Position numbers and translations under genes: made by a program. Shown piece by piece: positions 37,321 through 46,359 of a stretch of DNA of 64,000 nt. Under the pieces are notes generated by a model that saw only the letters and a list, made by a program, of their open reading frames with translations, was not told the origin of the DNA and did not search any database. The DNA comes from Marivivens sp. LCG002. Its GTDB lineage: Bacteria; Pseudomonadota; Alphaproteobacteria; Rhodobacterales; Rhodobacteraceae. Where the stretch lies: assembly GCF_030264275.1 (NCBI RefSeq), contig NZ_CP127165.1:1104001-1168000 (forward strand), read 5' to 3'. How positions within the stretch are numbered: position 1 is the stretch's first letter; each line of letters opens with the position of its first letter.

Positions 37321-39480
37321 ATGTCGGGCCAAAGCACCAGTAGAACACTTGTCCAGAGCCTGATCTTCGGCGCGTTGCAGGTGCTTGTCTTGTCGCTTGC
37401 TCTTACTGATTTGGTCTTCTGGATCATGCGCCCTGTCGTGCTCAACGATCTTGCGCAGATTCTGGGCAACGGCATGTCCTTTAATTCGGCTCTCTGTGTT
37501 TCGTTGCTTGCCGCATCGGCTCTTTTGGGGGGCAAAGTCTTGCCTCTCAGGCTTGCGCTCTCGCTGGTCGCACTCGGGATTTGCGGTGCCAAAATGGCCT
37601 ATTTCGTCGGCCTGACCCATTACAACATCGACTTTCTGTTTCATTCCGATGCTCATTACAGGGTCGGGATGGGGGATCAGACGGCGATGGCTTTGGGGTT
37701 TATCGCGTTCGATCAAGTGATCCGCACCAAGGGAACGAATACATCTATCGCCGACTTGTTTCGGTTTCTGGCGCTCTGGATGGGGGTCATCGGTGTTCTC
37801 GATAACCTGTTGAGCTTTTCGAGCGTAGGACATTTCTCGGGCAAACCGGATCAGATGTCGGTCCAGACAGCCCTCTCGATTGTGCTGCTCTGCCTGTCGC
37901 AATGGCCGAAACTGGCAACGGTGCGCAACCTTGAGGATGTTTCGCGGGTGCTGCGTCTCAAGGAGTACGCCATTACCATTGCGATCCTCTTCTTCGGGGT
38001 CTTGGCATCCGAGGAAAAGCGGCTGATTGCGCAGGATACAACCGCCAAGGTCCTTCAAAGCGACGCTGCGATCGTCGCGCATACGCTCGAGCAAAACGTT
38101 GCACTGGTTGCGGGCGCGGCTTCACAAGTTCTTGCGCAACAAAACGACCTCGCTCAGCGGCAATCTGCGTTTGGCTATGCACGGATATTCCAAGCATTGG
38201 ACGGTGGTCTGGCGCTTTATGATCCTGTGCGGCGAAACGGAGGGACACTTGAGGCCTTTATTCTGGAAGCCTTTGCGCTCGAGGTTGATCCTCGGCTTTC
38301 GGTGGGCTTGGAGATCAGCGACACTTCCAGTCTCGATCTACGGGTTATGGGCGGGGTCGAGGAAAGCGGTAAGCCCTATCTTCTGTATTTTGCGATGGAG
38401 CGCGACGCGGAGGACGGCCCCGTCCTCGTTGTTGTTTCGCGGCCGATGGGCGTGATTTTCAACTCTCGCGCCACTTTGGAGCAGGTGTTTGTCGGGCTTT
38501 CGATCGAGGACATTCAGGTGCTCGGATCGACTGCAGTCAGCCAGCTGAACCCAAATCGGACCGTGGTCAAAGACTTTGTTTTGGGAAATCGCAATTGGTC
38601 CTTATCACTCTTCGCAACCCCGGTGTTTACCGCGAACTTCGGACCGCTCTCGCTTGGCTGGATTGTGCCGTTCATTGCTTTCGTGGTCGGGTTTGGCGCG
38701 AACCGGACGATCCTGGCCCGTGCGCGGTTGCATGAGCTGCAGGCTTTGAACAAGCAAAATCAGGAGATCATGGCCAAGCTCGAGCAGCAGAACCGCGAGC
38801 TCTCGCAATTCGCCTATATTTGTTCGCACGATCTCAAAGAGCCGTTCCGCATGGTGTCGACCTTTTCCAAGCGGCTCAGATCCCAACTTTATTCCACCGA
38901 TCTCAAGGACAAGGTCGCCGAGCAGTATCTGGATATTCTCAGTGATGCCGGCGACAGGGCAGGGCTCTTGATCGAGGATTTGCTCGCCTACACCATTTGC
39001 GATGACGAGAGTATCCCGCGTGACCGGATCGACCCGGTGCCCGTCATTCAGGAATGCTTCGAGTCTGCAAAACTCATAAAGCCAGAGCGGGAAACCCGTT
39101 TCAGCTATGGCAATTTCACGATGCTGAATGTGAACCGACTACAGTTCAAGCAGATATCACAGAACCTGATCGACAATGCAGTGAAGTACAGCAATTCCGA
39201 AGGTCCGATCGAGATCGAATATTTCACCCGTCTGGTTGGACGGGATATCGTCTTTGTGGTCAAGGACAACGGAATAGGTATCCCCGAGAAGCATCGCGAC
39301 AAAGTCTTCGGCGTCTTCAAGAGACTTCACGCACGCGACCAGATTGCAGGAACGGGTATCGGGCTGGCGATCTGTGCCAAGATCGTCGCTGCCTATCATG
39401 GAAAGATCTGGGTTGATCCCGATTGTTCGGAGGGGACAGAGATTTGTTTCACGCTCCCTGCCGCGTCCCAAAACAAATAA
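37321..39480 (+). CDS. Membrane sensor histidine kinase (phytochrome-kinase-like DHp)
   Basis: The 719-residue protein has about seven N-terminal membrane helices (residues about 10-230), then a probable extracytoplasmic domain (about 245-450) and a final helix (GWIVPFIAFVVGFG). A coiled coil (HELQALNKQNQEIMAKLEQQN) leads to the DHp domain with His503 in YICSHDLKEPFR. The HATPase domain has NLIDNAVKYSN, DNGIGIP and GTGIGLAICAKI. It has no receiver. It is 18 bp after the degenerate kinase gene and heads a phosphorelay with the two preceding proteins. The input signal is not evident. Confidence 0.88.
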   Translation: MSGQSTSRTLVQSLIFGALQVLVLSLALTDLVFWIMRPVVLNDLAQILGNGMSFNSALCVSLLAASALLGGKVLPLRLALSLVALGICGAKMAYFVGLTHYNIDFLFHSDAHYRVGMGDQTAMALGFIAFDQVIRTKGTNTSIADLFRFLALWMGVIGVLDNLLSFSSVGHFSGKPDQMSVQTALSIVLLCLSQWPKLATVRNLEDVSRVLRLKEYAITIAILFFGVLASEEKRLIAQDTTAKVLQSDAAIVAHTLEQNVALVAGAASQVLAQQNDLAQRQSAFGYARIFQALDGGLALYDPVRRNGGTLEAFILEAFALEVDPRLSVGLEISDTSSLDLRVMGGVEESGKPYLLYFAMERDAEDGPVLVVVSRPMGVIFNSRATLEQVFVGLSIEDIQVLGSTAVSQLNPNRTVVKDFVLGNRNWSLSLFATPVFTANFGPLSLGWIVPFIAFVVGFGANRTILARARLHELQALNKQNQEIMAKLEQQNRELSQFAYICSHDLKEPFRMVSTFSKRLRSQLYSTDLKDKVAEQYLDILSDAGDRAGLLIEDLLAYTICDDESIPRDRIDPVPVIQECFESAKLIKPERETRFSYGNFTMLNVNRLQFKQISQNLIDNAVKYSNSEGPIEIEYFTRLVGRDIVFVVKDNGIGIPEKHRDKVFGVFKRLHARDQIAGTGIGLAICAKIVAAYHGKIWVDPDCSEGTEICFTLPAASQNK

Positions 39481-39517
39481 CGGGTTCAGGGGCTTGGGCG
39501 GTGGAGCGGGAGAAACC

Positions 39518-39549
39518 CGCCTCTTTTCCGCAAGAGCGAAAAAGAGGCG
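39518..39549. other. 10-bp perfect hairpin downstream of the sensor kinase
   Basis: CGCCTCTTTT (39518-39527) and AAAAGAGGCG (39540-39549) are exact inverted copies with a 12-nt loop, 37 bp after the kinase stop. No T-run follows, so this is an imperfect terminator or a processing/stability element. Confidence 0.5.
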
Positions 39550-39603
39550 CTTCTACTCGATACGCTGGAGGTCTTACACGCATAACGAAAATGGGAACAC
39601 AAA

Positions 39604-39632
39604 TTGACCGCCTCTCTCTTTGGTAGTATCAA
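39604..39632 (+). promoter_or_regulatory. Candidate promoter of the small winged-helix gene
   Basis: TTGACC (39604-39609), a 17-bp spacer and TATCAA (39627-39632) lie about 60 bp before the start codon at 39693. The -35 is good, the -10 moderate. AAAAGGATAGG provides the ribosome site. Confidence 0.35.
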
Positions 39633-39692
39633 GATGACAGTCAAGTCAAGTTGCCAAGTGTCAAAATGATCTTTGCAAAAGGATAGGAACCT

Positions 39693-39971
39693 ATGCTTAC
39701 CAGTGCCGTTGCGAAAATGCGTTCCATGTTGCTCGAGATGGAAAAAGACCTCGGTCTTGCCGAGCTCTCCGAGGCGCAGCGCGACGTCCTTTATGCGATC
39801 ACGCTCCTGTCGGCCAAGGACGGCATAGCGAATATCGAGGATATCCAGTCGCACGAGCTGACGCAATTCATCAGCCGTCCGACCCTGTTCCGCGCACTCA
39901 CCGTGCTGTCCGACAAGAAGATCATCCAGCGTATCGGCACCGAACGTTCCGGCAAGTATCAGGTGATCTGA
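39693..39971 (+). CDS. Small winged-helix DNA-binding protein (MarR-like)
   Basis: This 92-residue protein is one compact winged-helix domain. It starts with a helix (SAVAKMRSMLLEMEKDL), then LSEAQRDVLYAITLLSAKDG, a recognition-helix segment ISRPTLFRALTVLSDKKIIQRI, and a wing GTERSGKYQVI. It has no effector or dimerisation domain beyond the first helix. It lies after the sensor kinase gene and has its own ribosome site. It may be the DNA-binding output for the island, but no receiver is fused to it. I do not recognise a named family. Confidence 0.65.
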   Translation: MLTSAVAKMRSMLLEMEKDLGLAELSEAQRDVLYAITLLSAKDGIANIEDIQSHELTQFISRPTLFRALTVLSDKKIIQRIGTERSGKYQVI

Positions 39972-40011
39972 GGCCTGCTAGTCTCAATATGCGGCGAGTT
40001 TGCGTCCCGTC

Positions 40012-40593
40012 CTAAGGGCGTCCGAACAAATGACGCGCCCGAAAGAGCCCGAGGGCTAAGCCGAAACACAAAATCGTTCCCGTCGTGTCCCCGAAAACAA
40101 AGGCGAAGAGCACGGGGCGCAAGAGCTCGGAAAAGATTTCTGTCTGGTAAACGAGCCCGTGGCCGATCGAATTGAAGAGCGACGACACGATGCCCCCGAA
40201 AATCAGGTAGCGCCAAGTATCGCGGCCGATCGAAGCAAGATCTGGTCCAAGCGGGACCCCCAAGAGCCGCAGCACCGATATTCCAAGCCAACCCGACGAC
40301 GCCCCGACAAGCCATGTCAGAGCTTTGGATGACGTGATTGCGACATCGGGCGTCACGACGAAATGACCGACGACCGCAGCCGCAAGGAGATAGAGCACAG
40401 AGCGCCAACCGAACAGCCATGCGGTCAGAACGCGCACCCCATGGGGAAGGAATACAAGCAAGGCATAGTCTGTCAGGCTTGGAGAAATCAGCGTCTGAAG
40501 CGGAACGACCACAACGTCCATGAGCCAAAAGCTCAGGGTGTAAAGCACCGAAACAACAGTGATAATCAGAGCTTGCGCTTGGATGTTCTTCAC
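40012..40593 (-). CDS. Multi-spanning membrane protein, MASE1-like sensor region without output domain
   Basis: The 193-residue protein starts at GTG preceded by GAGGAGG, a strong site that overrides the longer frame. It has about five to six membrane helices. LVFLPHGVRVLTAWLFGWRS followed later by FVFGDTTGT resembles the MASE1 membrane sensor module, in which such Pro/His/Gly and GD..G positions recur. Unlike usual MASE1 proteins it has no kinase or GGDEF domain. It converges on the winged-helix gene and may be a detached sensor. This assignment is tentative. Confidence 0.55.
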   Translation of the reverse strand: MKNIQAQALIITVVSVLYTLSFWLMDVVVVPLQTLISPSLTDYALLVFLPHGVRVLTAWLFGWRSVLYLLAAAVVGHFVVTPDVAITSSKALTWLVGASSGWLGISVLRLLGVPLGPDLASIGRDTWRYLIFGGIVSSLFNSIGHGLVYQTEIFSELLRPVLFAFVFGDTTGTILCFGLALGLFRARHLFGRP

Positions 40594-40777
40594 GTTTCCT
40601 CCTCGTAAGCAGGGTTCGAGGATAGTCGTCTTGGTATGCCCGTGAAACCTTATTTTCGCAGTTTCCCGCGGCCCTATACCTTTGCTGTGGGCAACGAACT
40701 CCGAGATGGAGCGGCATTGATCCCCATGCTGCGTTGCGCGGCTGATGGAGGCAGAGAAAATCAAGGGACCAAAAACG

Positions 40778-40800
40778 AAAAAACCCGCCGAAGCGGGTCT
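40778..40800 (-). terminator. Terminator of tRNA-Asn
   Basis: On the minus strand ACCCGC, TTCG loop, GCGGGT and TTTTTTCG lie about 27 bp past the tRNA 3' end. Strong rho-independent form. Confidence 0.92.
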
Positions 40801-40826
40801 CTCTCAAATCCCAGATCTTGGGATTA

Positions 40827-40901
40827 TGGCTCCGGCGGTAGGGATCGAACCTACGACCAATTGATTAACAGTCAACTGCTCTACCGCTGAGCTACGCCGG
40901 A
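40827..40901 (-). tRNA. tRNA-Asn (GTT)
   Basis: The minus strand folds into a full cloverleaf of 75 nt: acceptor TCCGGCG/CGCCGGA, D-arm GCTC-AGCGGTA-GAGC, anticodon stem GTTGA/TCAAT with loop CTGTTAA (anticodon GTT), and T-arm GTAGG-TTCGATC-CCTAC. Discriminator G is followed by an encoded CCA. Confidence 0.97.
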
Positions 40902-40981
40902 ACATGTGGGGGTGTATAGCTATGGTGTTTTGGGGCTGCAAGAGGGTTTTGGTGAAAAAATCCACCGATTTTGATTTTTCT

Positions 40982-41875
40982 TCAAAGGCCTTCGAAAACG
41001 GACTTAAAATTAAGGGGATTTGAGGCTTTGCACATATTTCTTTGCGTCAAATCAATGAGATGCGCAAAGATGTTTCGGGCGGCGGCAGGGTGCAAATCGC
41101 TTGGAACGTCGGCATAAAGTCGGGGGGTGAGGGCCTCGATCGTGGTCGGACCGGATTCGAGGGCTGCCAGAATTTGTGACTCGCGCAGTCTGCGGTGATC
41201 GATCAAGGCCCGCACGCGATCCAGTGGCTGATCAATCGGCGCACCATGTCCCGCAAAATAGCGCCGCGCCGGATGGTCGAGCAGTTTTTCACACGAAGCC
41301 ATGAAATCGGTGAGATCGCCGAAGGGCGGCGAGACAAGGCTCGTGGCCCAGCCCATCACGTGATCTGCGCTGAAGATCACATCGCGCCATGCAAAGCAAA
41401 GATGATTCCCCAGATGTCCGGGGGTGTGGAGGGCGGTGATCCGTCCTGCAGGAGTTTCGAGCGCTTCGCCGTCGCCCAGTCTGATGTCGGGCCGAAAGTC
41501 GTGATCGAGACCTTCGCTGCTCTGGCCGTGCCCGCTTGCTTCGAGCGCGCGCATCACTGCGCTCATCCCGTCACGCGACGCGCCGAAGGCATAGGTCTTG
41601 GCCTTGGTCCTCTCGGCGAGCGGGCGGGCAAGGGGGGAGTGGTCCGCATGGGTGTGGCTGACGAGAATATGGCTGATGTCCCCTCGTGTCGCGTCAAGGA
41701 TCGCCCCGAGATGCGACTCTGACATAGGGCCGGGATCGATCACGACGAACGGACCTTGGCCGAGGATATAGGTGTTGGTCCCCCAAAAGGTCAGCGGTCC
41801 GGGATTGGGGGCGATGATCAGGCGCAGATCAGGTTCAAGGTCATGCGGGATGCCGACGGCGGGCGAGGGGGTCAT
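40982..41875 (-). CDS. MBL-fold metallo-hydrolase (LACTB2-like)
   Basis: The 297-residue protein is a metallo-beta-lactamase-fold hydrolase. The metal motif HTHADHS holds His74, His76, Asp78 and His79. HTPGHLGNHLCF supplies the next His, FSADHVMGW the bridging Asp, and AGHGAPI the last His. A C-terminal helical winged-helix-like domain (from about 215) follows, as in LACTB2-like proteins. Substrate is unknown; thioesters or RNA are options for this group. It lies just downstream of a divergent sensor kinase. Confidence 0.88.
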   Translation of the reverse strand: MTPSPAVGIPHDLEPDLRLIIAPNPGPLTFWGTNTYILGQGPFVVIDPGPMSESHLGAILDATRGDISHILVSHTHADHSPLARPLAERTKAKTYAFGASRDGMSAVMRALEASGHGQSSEGLDHDFRPDIRLGDGEALETPAGRITALHTPGHLGNHLCFAWRDVIFSADHVMGWATSLVSPPFGDLTDFMASCEKLLDHPARRYFAGHGAPIDQPLDRVRALIDHRRLRESQILAALESGPTTIEALTPRLYADVPSDLHPAAARNIFAHLIDLTQRNMCKASNPLNFKSVFEGL

Positions 41876-41924
41876 GATGTGATCCTGCTTCCATGTTTGT
41901 TGCGCGCAGGGTAGCGTCTAGGCC

Positions 41925-43205
41925 ATGATCTTCAAGCGCTTGAAAACCTACATGCCGCGCGGGCTCTATGGGCGGGCCGCCTTGATCCTGTTGTTGCCTG
42001 TCATCACGCTCCAGATCGCGGTCACGATTTCATTCGTGCAAAAGCATTTCGCGGGGATGACGGGGGCGCTCACCGTGAGTTTCTCCGAAACCGCCATCTA
42101 TGCGATGACCCACCCCGAGGCGGCGCCCTCCCTGGGTCTTGAATTGACCGAGGCAGAGACGATCCCCGACGCGGACCGCTGGCACTTTTACGATCTGACG
42201 GGGGCGCAGGTGGTTGCAAATCTGCGCGCCAAAATCCCTATGGTGCGCGCGGTTGATCTGACCGAAGAGAATGCGGTGATCCTTTATGCGGATGCGGGTG
42301 CGCAGACATGGCGCATCAGATCGGATCGCCAGCGCGTGTCGGCGGCGAATCCGCACCAGCTTATCGTGCTTCTCGTCCTCACAGGGCTATTGATGACTGT
42401 GATCGCCTTTATTTTCTTGCGCAATCAATTGCGGCCCATCACCCGTCTTGCCGAGGCGGCAACGGAATTCGGCAAGGGGCGACTGCGCCCCTATACCCCC
42501 GCAGGCGCACTTGAAGTGAGGGCGGCGGGCACGGCCTTTCTCGAAATGCGGGCGCGGATCGAGCGGATGAATCAGAGCCGGAACCTTATGTTCTCGGGGA
42601 TCAGCCATGACCTACGCACGCCATTGACCCGATTGAAGCTTGCCCTCTCGTTTCTCGACGATGCCGAGGCCGAAGAGATGCGCAAGGACGTTCAGGATAT
42701 GGAGCATCTGATCGATGCCTTCCTTGAATATGGCCGTGCCGAGGCGGGGGCCGTTCTTACCCCGACCGATCCCAAGAGCCTTTTGCTCGAGGTGATCGAG
42801 GCAAATGAACGTTCGGGACAGAATGTCGGCATCGGGCGGGTGGAACTCCCTGACGACAAACCTGTGCCTATGCGACCGCTGTCGATCAAGCGGGCGCTTG
42901 AAAACCTGATCCAGAACGGCCTCCGCTATGGTGGGACACGGGTCGAAATTTCGATCGTGCGGACCGAGCGCACGCTCAGGTTCGAGGTCGAAGACAACGG
43001 TCCGGGGATTCGCGCCGAAGCCAGAGATGAAGCGATGAAGCCATTTACGCGGCTCGATCCTGCGCGAAACCAGAACGCGGGCACAGGGGTCGGGCTTGGA
43101 CTTGCCATTGTCGCGGATATCGCGCGGCTTCATGGCGGGGTGCTTCGGCTCTCCGACAGCACGACCCTTGGCGGGCTCAAAGCCGAAATTGTCATTGCGC
43201 TCTAA
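41925..43205 (+). CDS. EnvZ-like sensor histidine kinase
   Basis: This 426-residue kinase has two membrane helices (about 17-35 and 145-165) flanking a periplasmic domain of about 110 residues. A HAMP domain follows (RNQLRPITRLAEAATEFGKG). DHp His228 lies in MFSGISHDLRTPLTRLKLAL, a sequence very like EnvZ. HATPase motifs are NLIQNGLRYG, DNGPGI and GTGVGLGLAIV. No response-regulator gene is adjacent on either side, so its OmpR-type partner is elsewhere or the gene is orphaned. It is divergent from the MBL hydrolase, with a 49-bp gap. Confidence 0.92.
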   Translation: MIFKRLKTYMPRGLYGRAALILLLPVITLQIAVTISFVQKHFAGMTGALTVSFSETAIYAMTHPEAAPSLGLELTEAETIPDADRWHFYDLTGAQVVANLRAKIPMVRAVDLTEENAVILYADAGAQTWRIRSDRQRVSAANPHQLIVLLVLTGLLMTVIAFIFLRNQLRPITRLAEAATEFGKGRLRPYTPAGALEVRAAGTAFLEMRARIERMNQSRNLMFSGISHDLRTPLTRLKLALSFLDDAEAEEMRKDVQDMEHLIDAFLEYGRAEAGAVLTPTDPKSLLLEVIEANERSGQNVGIGRVELPDDKPVPMRPLSIKRALENLIQNGLRYGGTRVEISIVRTERTLRFEVEDNGPGIRAEARDEAMKPFTRLDPARNQNAGTGVGLGLAIVADIARLHGGVLRLSDSTTLGGLKAEIVIAL

Positions 43206-43228
43206 GCAAATAGCAATAGGGGAAAGTT

Positions 43229-43304
43229 TGGTAGGCCCGGCAGGATTTGAACCCGCAACCAAAGCGTTATGAGCGCTCTGCTCTAACCGTTGAGCTACAG
43301 GCCC
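43229..43304 (-). tRNA. tRNA with CAT anticodon, likely tRNA-Ile2 (lysidine type)
   Basis: The minus strand gives a 76-nt cloverleaf: acceptor GGGCCTG/CGGGCCT, D-arm GCTC-AACGGTTA-GAGC, an anticodon loop CTCATAA, T-arm GCGGG-TTCAAAT-CCTGC, then discriminator A and encoded CCA. The G1 acceptor and the CTCATAA loop resemble bacterial tRNA-Ile2 more than elongator Met. Initiator features (GGG-CCC in the anticodon stem) are absent. Confidence 0.93.
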
Positions 43305-43418
43305 CCAAGCGCTTGCCTAGCTATTGCTGGGCCGATGGTCAAGTTGTCACTGGCCCTTTTGAGCGAGTTGCGGTAACGAGCGGCCATCCAATCTTTAGCC
43401 CAAGCAAGCGGGGACCCC

Positions 43419-44462
43419 ATGAGCGGTAAAAACGGAATTACCTATGCCGATGCTGGCGTTGATATCGACGCAGGCAACACTCTGGTCGAGCGGATCAAAC
43501 CCGCTGCCAAGCGTACTTCGCGTTCGGGCGTTATGTCGGGTCTTGGCGGCTTCGGGGCTCTGTTCGATCTCAAGGGTGCGGGCTATACCGATCCGATCCT
43601 TGTCGCCGCAACCGACGGCGTAGGCACCAAGCTCCGTATCGCCATCGACACAGGCAATGTCGACACGATCGGCATCGACCTTGTTGCAATGTGTGTGAAC
43701 GATCTGGTCTGCCAAGGGGCGGAGCCGCTCTTCTTCCTCGACTATTTCGCGACGGGCAAGCTCGAACTCGACAGCGCGACCCGTATCATCGAAGGCATTG
43801 CCGAAGGCTGTGCGCAGTCGGGCTGTGCACTGATCGGGGGCGAGACTGCCGAAATGCCGGGCATGTATCATGACGGCGACTTCGATCTAGCAGGTTTTGC
43901 CGTTGGCGCGATGGAACGCGGTCAGGATCTTCCGGCTGGCGTGCAAGAGGGCGACGTTCTTTTGGGGCTCGGCTCGAACGGTGTGCATTCGAACGGGTAT
44001 TCGCTTGTTCGCCGTCTGGTCGAAATATCCGGCCTATCGTGGGGTGATGCATCGCCCTTCTCGGATGGCACGCTTGGCGAAGCGCTTCTTGCTCCGACCC
44101 GTCTTTACGTCAAGCAGGCGCTTGCCGCTTACCGTGCGGGCGGCGTGCATGCTCTGGCCCATATCACGGGCGGCGGTTTGACCGAGAACCTTCCTCGTGT
44201 TCTTCCCGAAGGGCTTGGTGCGGATATCGACCTTACTTCGTGGGAGCTTCCGCCTGTGTTCAAATGGCTTGCTGGTGTCGGCAACATGGAAGAGGCCGAG
44301 CTGCTCAAGACCTTCAACTCGGGCATCGGTATGATCGCCGTTGTTGCCGCGGACCGTGCCGACGCTCTTGCAGAGCTTTTGCGCGCCGAAGGTGAAACAG
44401 TGTCGGTCATCGGCAAAGTGACCGAAGGCGAGGGCGTGCGCTACTCGGGTTCCATCCTGTGA
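43419..44462 (+). CDS. purM: Phosphoribosylformylglycinamidine cyclo-ligase (AIR synthetase)
   Basis: PurM closes the imidazole ring of purines (FGAM to AIR, using ATP). The 347 residues show [20 protein letters not shown], the ATP-binding [40 protein letters not shown] and [11 protein letters not shown], all typical. The ATG follows AAGCGGGGACCCC. The TGA overlaps the purN GTG start. Confidence 0.97.
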   Translation: MSGKNGITYADAGVDIDAGNTLVERIKPAAKRTSRSGVMSGLGGFGALFDLKGAGYTDPILVAATDGVGTKLRIAIDTGNVDTIGIDLVAMCVNDLVCQGAEPLFFLDYFATGKLELDSATRIIEGIAEGCAQSGCALIGGETAEMPGMYHDGDFDLAGFAVGAMERGQDLPAGVQEGDVLLGLGSNGVHSNGYSLVRRLVEISGLSWGDASPFSDGTLGEALLAPTRLYVKQALAAYRAGGVHALAHITGGGLTENLPRVLPEGLGADIDLTSWELPPVFKWLAGVGNMEEAELLKTFNSGIGMIAVVAADRADALAELLRAEGETVSVIGKVTEGEGVRYSGSIL

Positions 44463-45055
44463 GCAAACGCGTCGCCATCCTGATTTCAGGCGGTGGTTCG
44501 AATATGGTGACGCTGGTCAATTCGATGACCGGCGATCACCCCGCGCGGCCTGTCTTGGTGATCTCCAATGTTCCGGATGCCGGCGGTTTGGCCAAGGCCG
44601 AGGCCTTGGGCGTGCCGACCGCCGTTGTCGACCACAAAGCATTTGGCAAAGACCGCGAGGCTTTCGAAGCCGAGCTTGACCGCGTGCTTGCCGCGGCGGA
44701 CCCCGATATCGTTTGTCTTGCGGGCTTTATGCGTATTCTGACGCCCGAGTTCACCCGTAAATGGGAAGGCAAGACGCTGAATATCCATCCCTCGCTTCTC
44801 CCCAAATACAAGGGGCTTCATACCCACGAGCGGGCAATCGAGGCAGGCGACACCGAGCACGGTTGCTCTGTGCACGAGGTCACGGCCGAGCTTGATGGTG
44901 GGCCGATCCTTGGGCAGGCGATGATCGCGATCCGTCCCGACGATACCGCCGAGAGCCTTGCCGCGCGGCTTCTGGAATGGGAGCACAAGCTCTATCCCGA
45001 GGTGTTGCGCCGCTTTGCGCTCGGGGACAAAACCCCGATCAGACTGGGCGTCTAG
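44459..45055 (+). CDS. purN: Phosphoribosylglycinamide formyltransferase
   Basis: PurN formylates GAR from 10-formyl-THF in purine synthesis. The 198-residue protein has [10 protein letters not shown], the catalytic Asn/His in [21 protein letters not shown], and Asp in [16 protein letters not shown]. The start is a GTG that overlaps the purM stop, giving coupled translation. Confidence 0.96.
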   Translation: MSKRVAILISGGGSNMVTLVNSMTGDHPARPVLVISNVPDAGGLAKAEALGVPTAVVDHKAFGKDREAFEAELDRVLAAADPDIVCLAGFMRILTPEFTRKWEGKTLNIHPSLLPKYKGLHTHERAIEAGDTEHGCSVHEVTAELDGGPILGQAMIAIRPDDTAESLAARLLEWEHKLYPEVLRRFALGDKTPIRLGV

Positions 45056-45198
45056 GACGGATTTCCGAGAATTTGGGGCTTTCTTACGACATTCCGACCT
45101 GATTGGCCCTCCTCAAATGGGGGCGGCTTTTCATTTGCGCGGGCTTCGATTAAGGAGCGGTGATCGCCGCGTGTAGCGGTGCAGTGAAACGGACTGGC

Positions 45199-46356
45199 AT
45201 GAAGACGATTACCACGACCGAGGCGCTTGCCGCCTTTTGTGAAGAGGCCGCAAAACGTCCCTACGTGACGGTGGACACCGAGTTCCTACGCGAACGCACC
45301 TATTACTCCAAGCTGTGTCTGGTGCAGCTCGCCTATCAGGACAAATCGGGCAAGGACGCGGTGATCGTCGATCCTCTGGTCGAGGGGCTTTCTCTTGAAC
45401 CGCTTTACGCTCTTTTCCGAAACACCGATGTGGTCAAAGTGTTCCACGCCGCGCGTCAGGATCTCGAGATTTTCTTTGTTGATGCGGGTGTAATCCCCGA
45501 GCCGCTCTTTGATACGCAGGTGGCCGCGATGGTCTGCGGCTATGGCGAGCAGGTGGGATACGAGACCCTGGTGCGCAAGATCGCAAAAGCCGATGTCGAT
45601 AAATCCTCGCGCTTTACCGATTGGTCGCGCCGCCCTTTGACGGATGCGCAGCTGACCTATGCCGTGGCCGATGTGACCCATCTTCGCGACATCTATGAAT
45701 CGCTTTCTGCCCGTCTCGCCAAATCGGGCCGCGAACGTTGGGTGGCCGAGGAAATGGCGGTGCTCAAAGACCCCGCGACCTATCAATCGAACCCTGACGA
45801 AGCCTGGCAAAAGGTCAAGACCCGCACGAATTCGGGCCGCTTTCTCGCCATCGTCAAAGAGCTTGCGAAGTTCCGCGAGACATACGCCCAAGAACGCAAC
45901 ATCCCCCGCAGCCGTGTGTTCAAGGATGATGCCCTTGTCGAACTGGCTTCGACCAAGCCGATGACGGAAAAAGACCTTGGCCGTTCGCGGCTTTTGCTGC
46001 GTGAAGCGCGCAAGGGCGAGATTGCAGACGGGATCATGGCGGCCATCAAGGCGGGGGTCGAGATGCCTGCCGAAAAAATGCCCAAGCCCGACTTGTCGCG
46101 TGAAAAGCTTCAGGTGAACCCTGCGCTTGCCGATCTTTTGCGGGTGCTGCTCAAGGCCAAATCCGATCAGGAAGACGTAGCGCAAAAGCTGATTGCTACC
46201 GCTTCCGATCTTGATCTCATTGCAGCAGGCGAGCGGGATGTCGATGCACTCAAAGGCTGGCGCCGCGAGGTCTTCGGCGAGGATGCGCTGTTGCTTTGCG
46301 AGGGCAAGATTGCTCTTGCCACCAAAGGGAACAAGGTCGTTCCAATCCGTCTTTGA
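45199..46356 (+). CDS. rnd: Ribonuclease D
   Basis: RNase D trims tRNA and other RNA 3' ends. The DEDD residues are visible: Asp and Glu in VTVDTEFLRERTYY, Asp in VFHAARQDLEIFF, and the Tyr/Asp set in LTYAVADVTHL. Two HRDC domains follow in the C-terminal half (around RTNSGRFLAIVKELAKFRETYAQERNIPR). It has 385 residues from the ATG at 45199. It follows purN by 143 bp, and its stop lies 3 bp from the stop of the convergent lipoprotein gene. Confidence 0.93.
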   Translation: MKTITTTEALAAFCEEAAKRPYVTVDTEFLRERTYYSKLCLVQLAYQDKSGKDAVIVDPLVEGLSLEPLYALFRNTDVVKVFHAARQDLEIFFVDAGVIPEPLFDTQVAAMVCGYGEQVGYETLVRKIAKADVDKSSRFTDWSRRPLTDAQLTYAVADVTHLRDIYESLSARLAKSGRERWVAEEMAVLKDPATYQSNPDEAWQKVKTRTNSGRFLAIVKELAKFRETYAQERNIPRSRVFKDDALVELASTKPMTEKDLGRSRLLLREARKGEIADGIMAAIKAGVEMPAEKMPKPDLSREKLQVNPALADLLRVLLKAKSDQEDVAQKLIATASDLDLIAAGERDVDALKGWRREVFGEDALLLCEGKIALATKGNKVVPIRL

Positions 46357-46359
46357 AGA

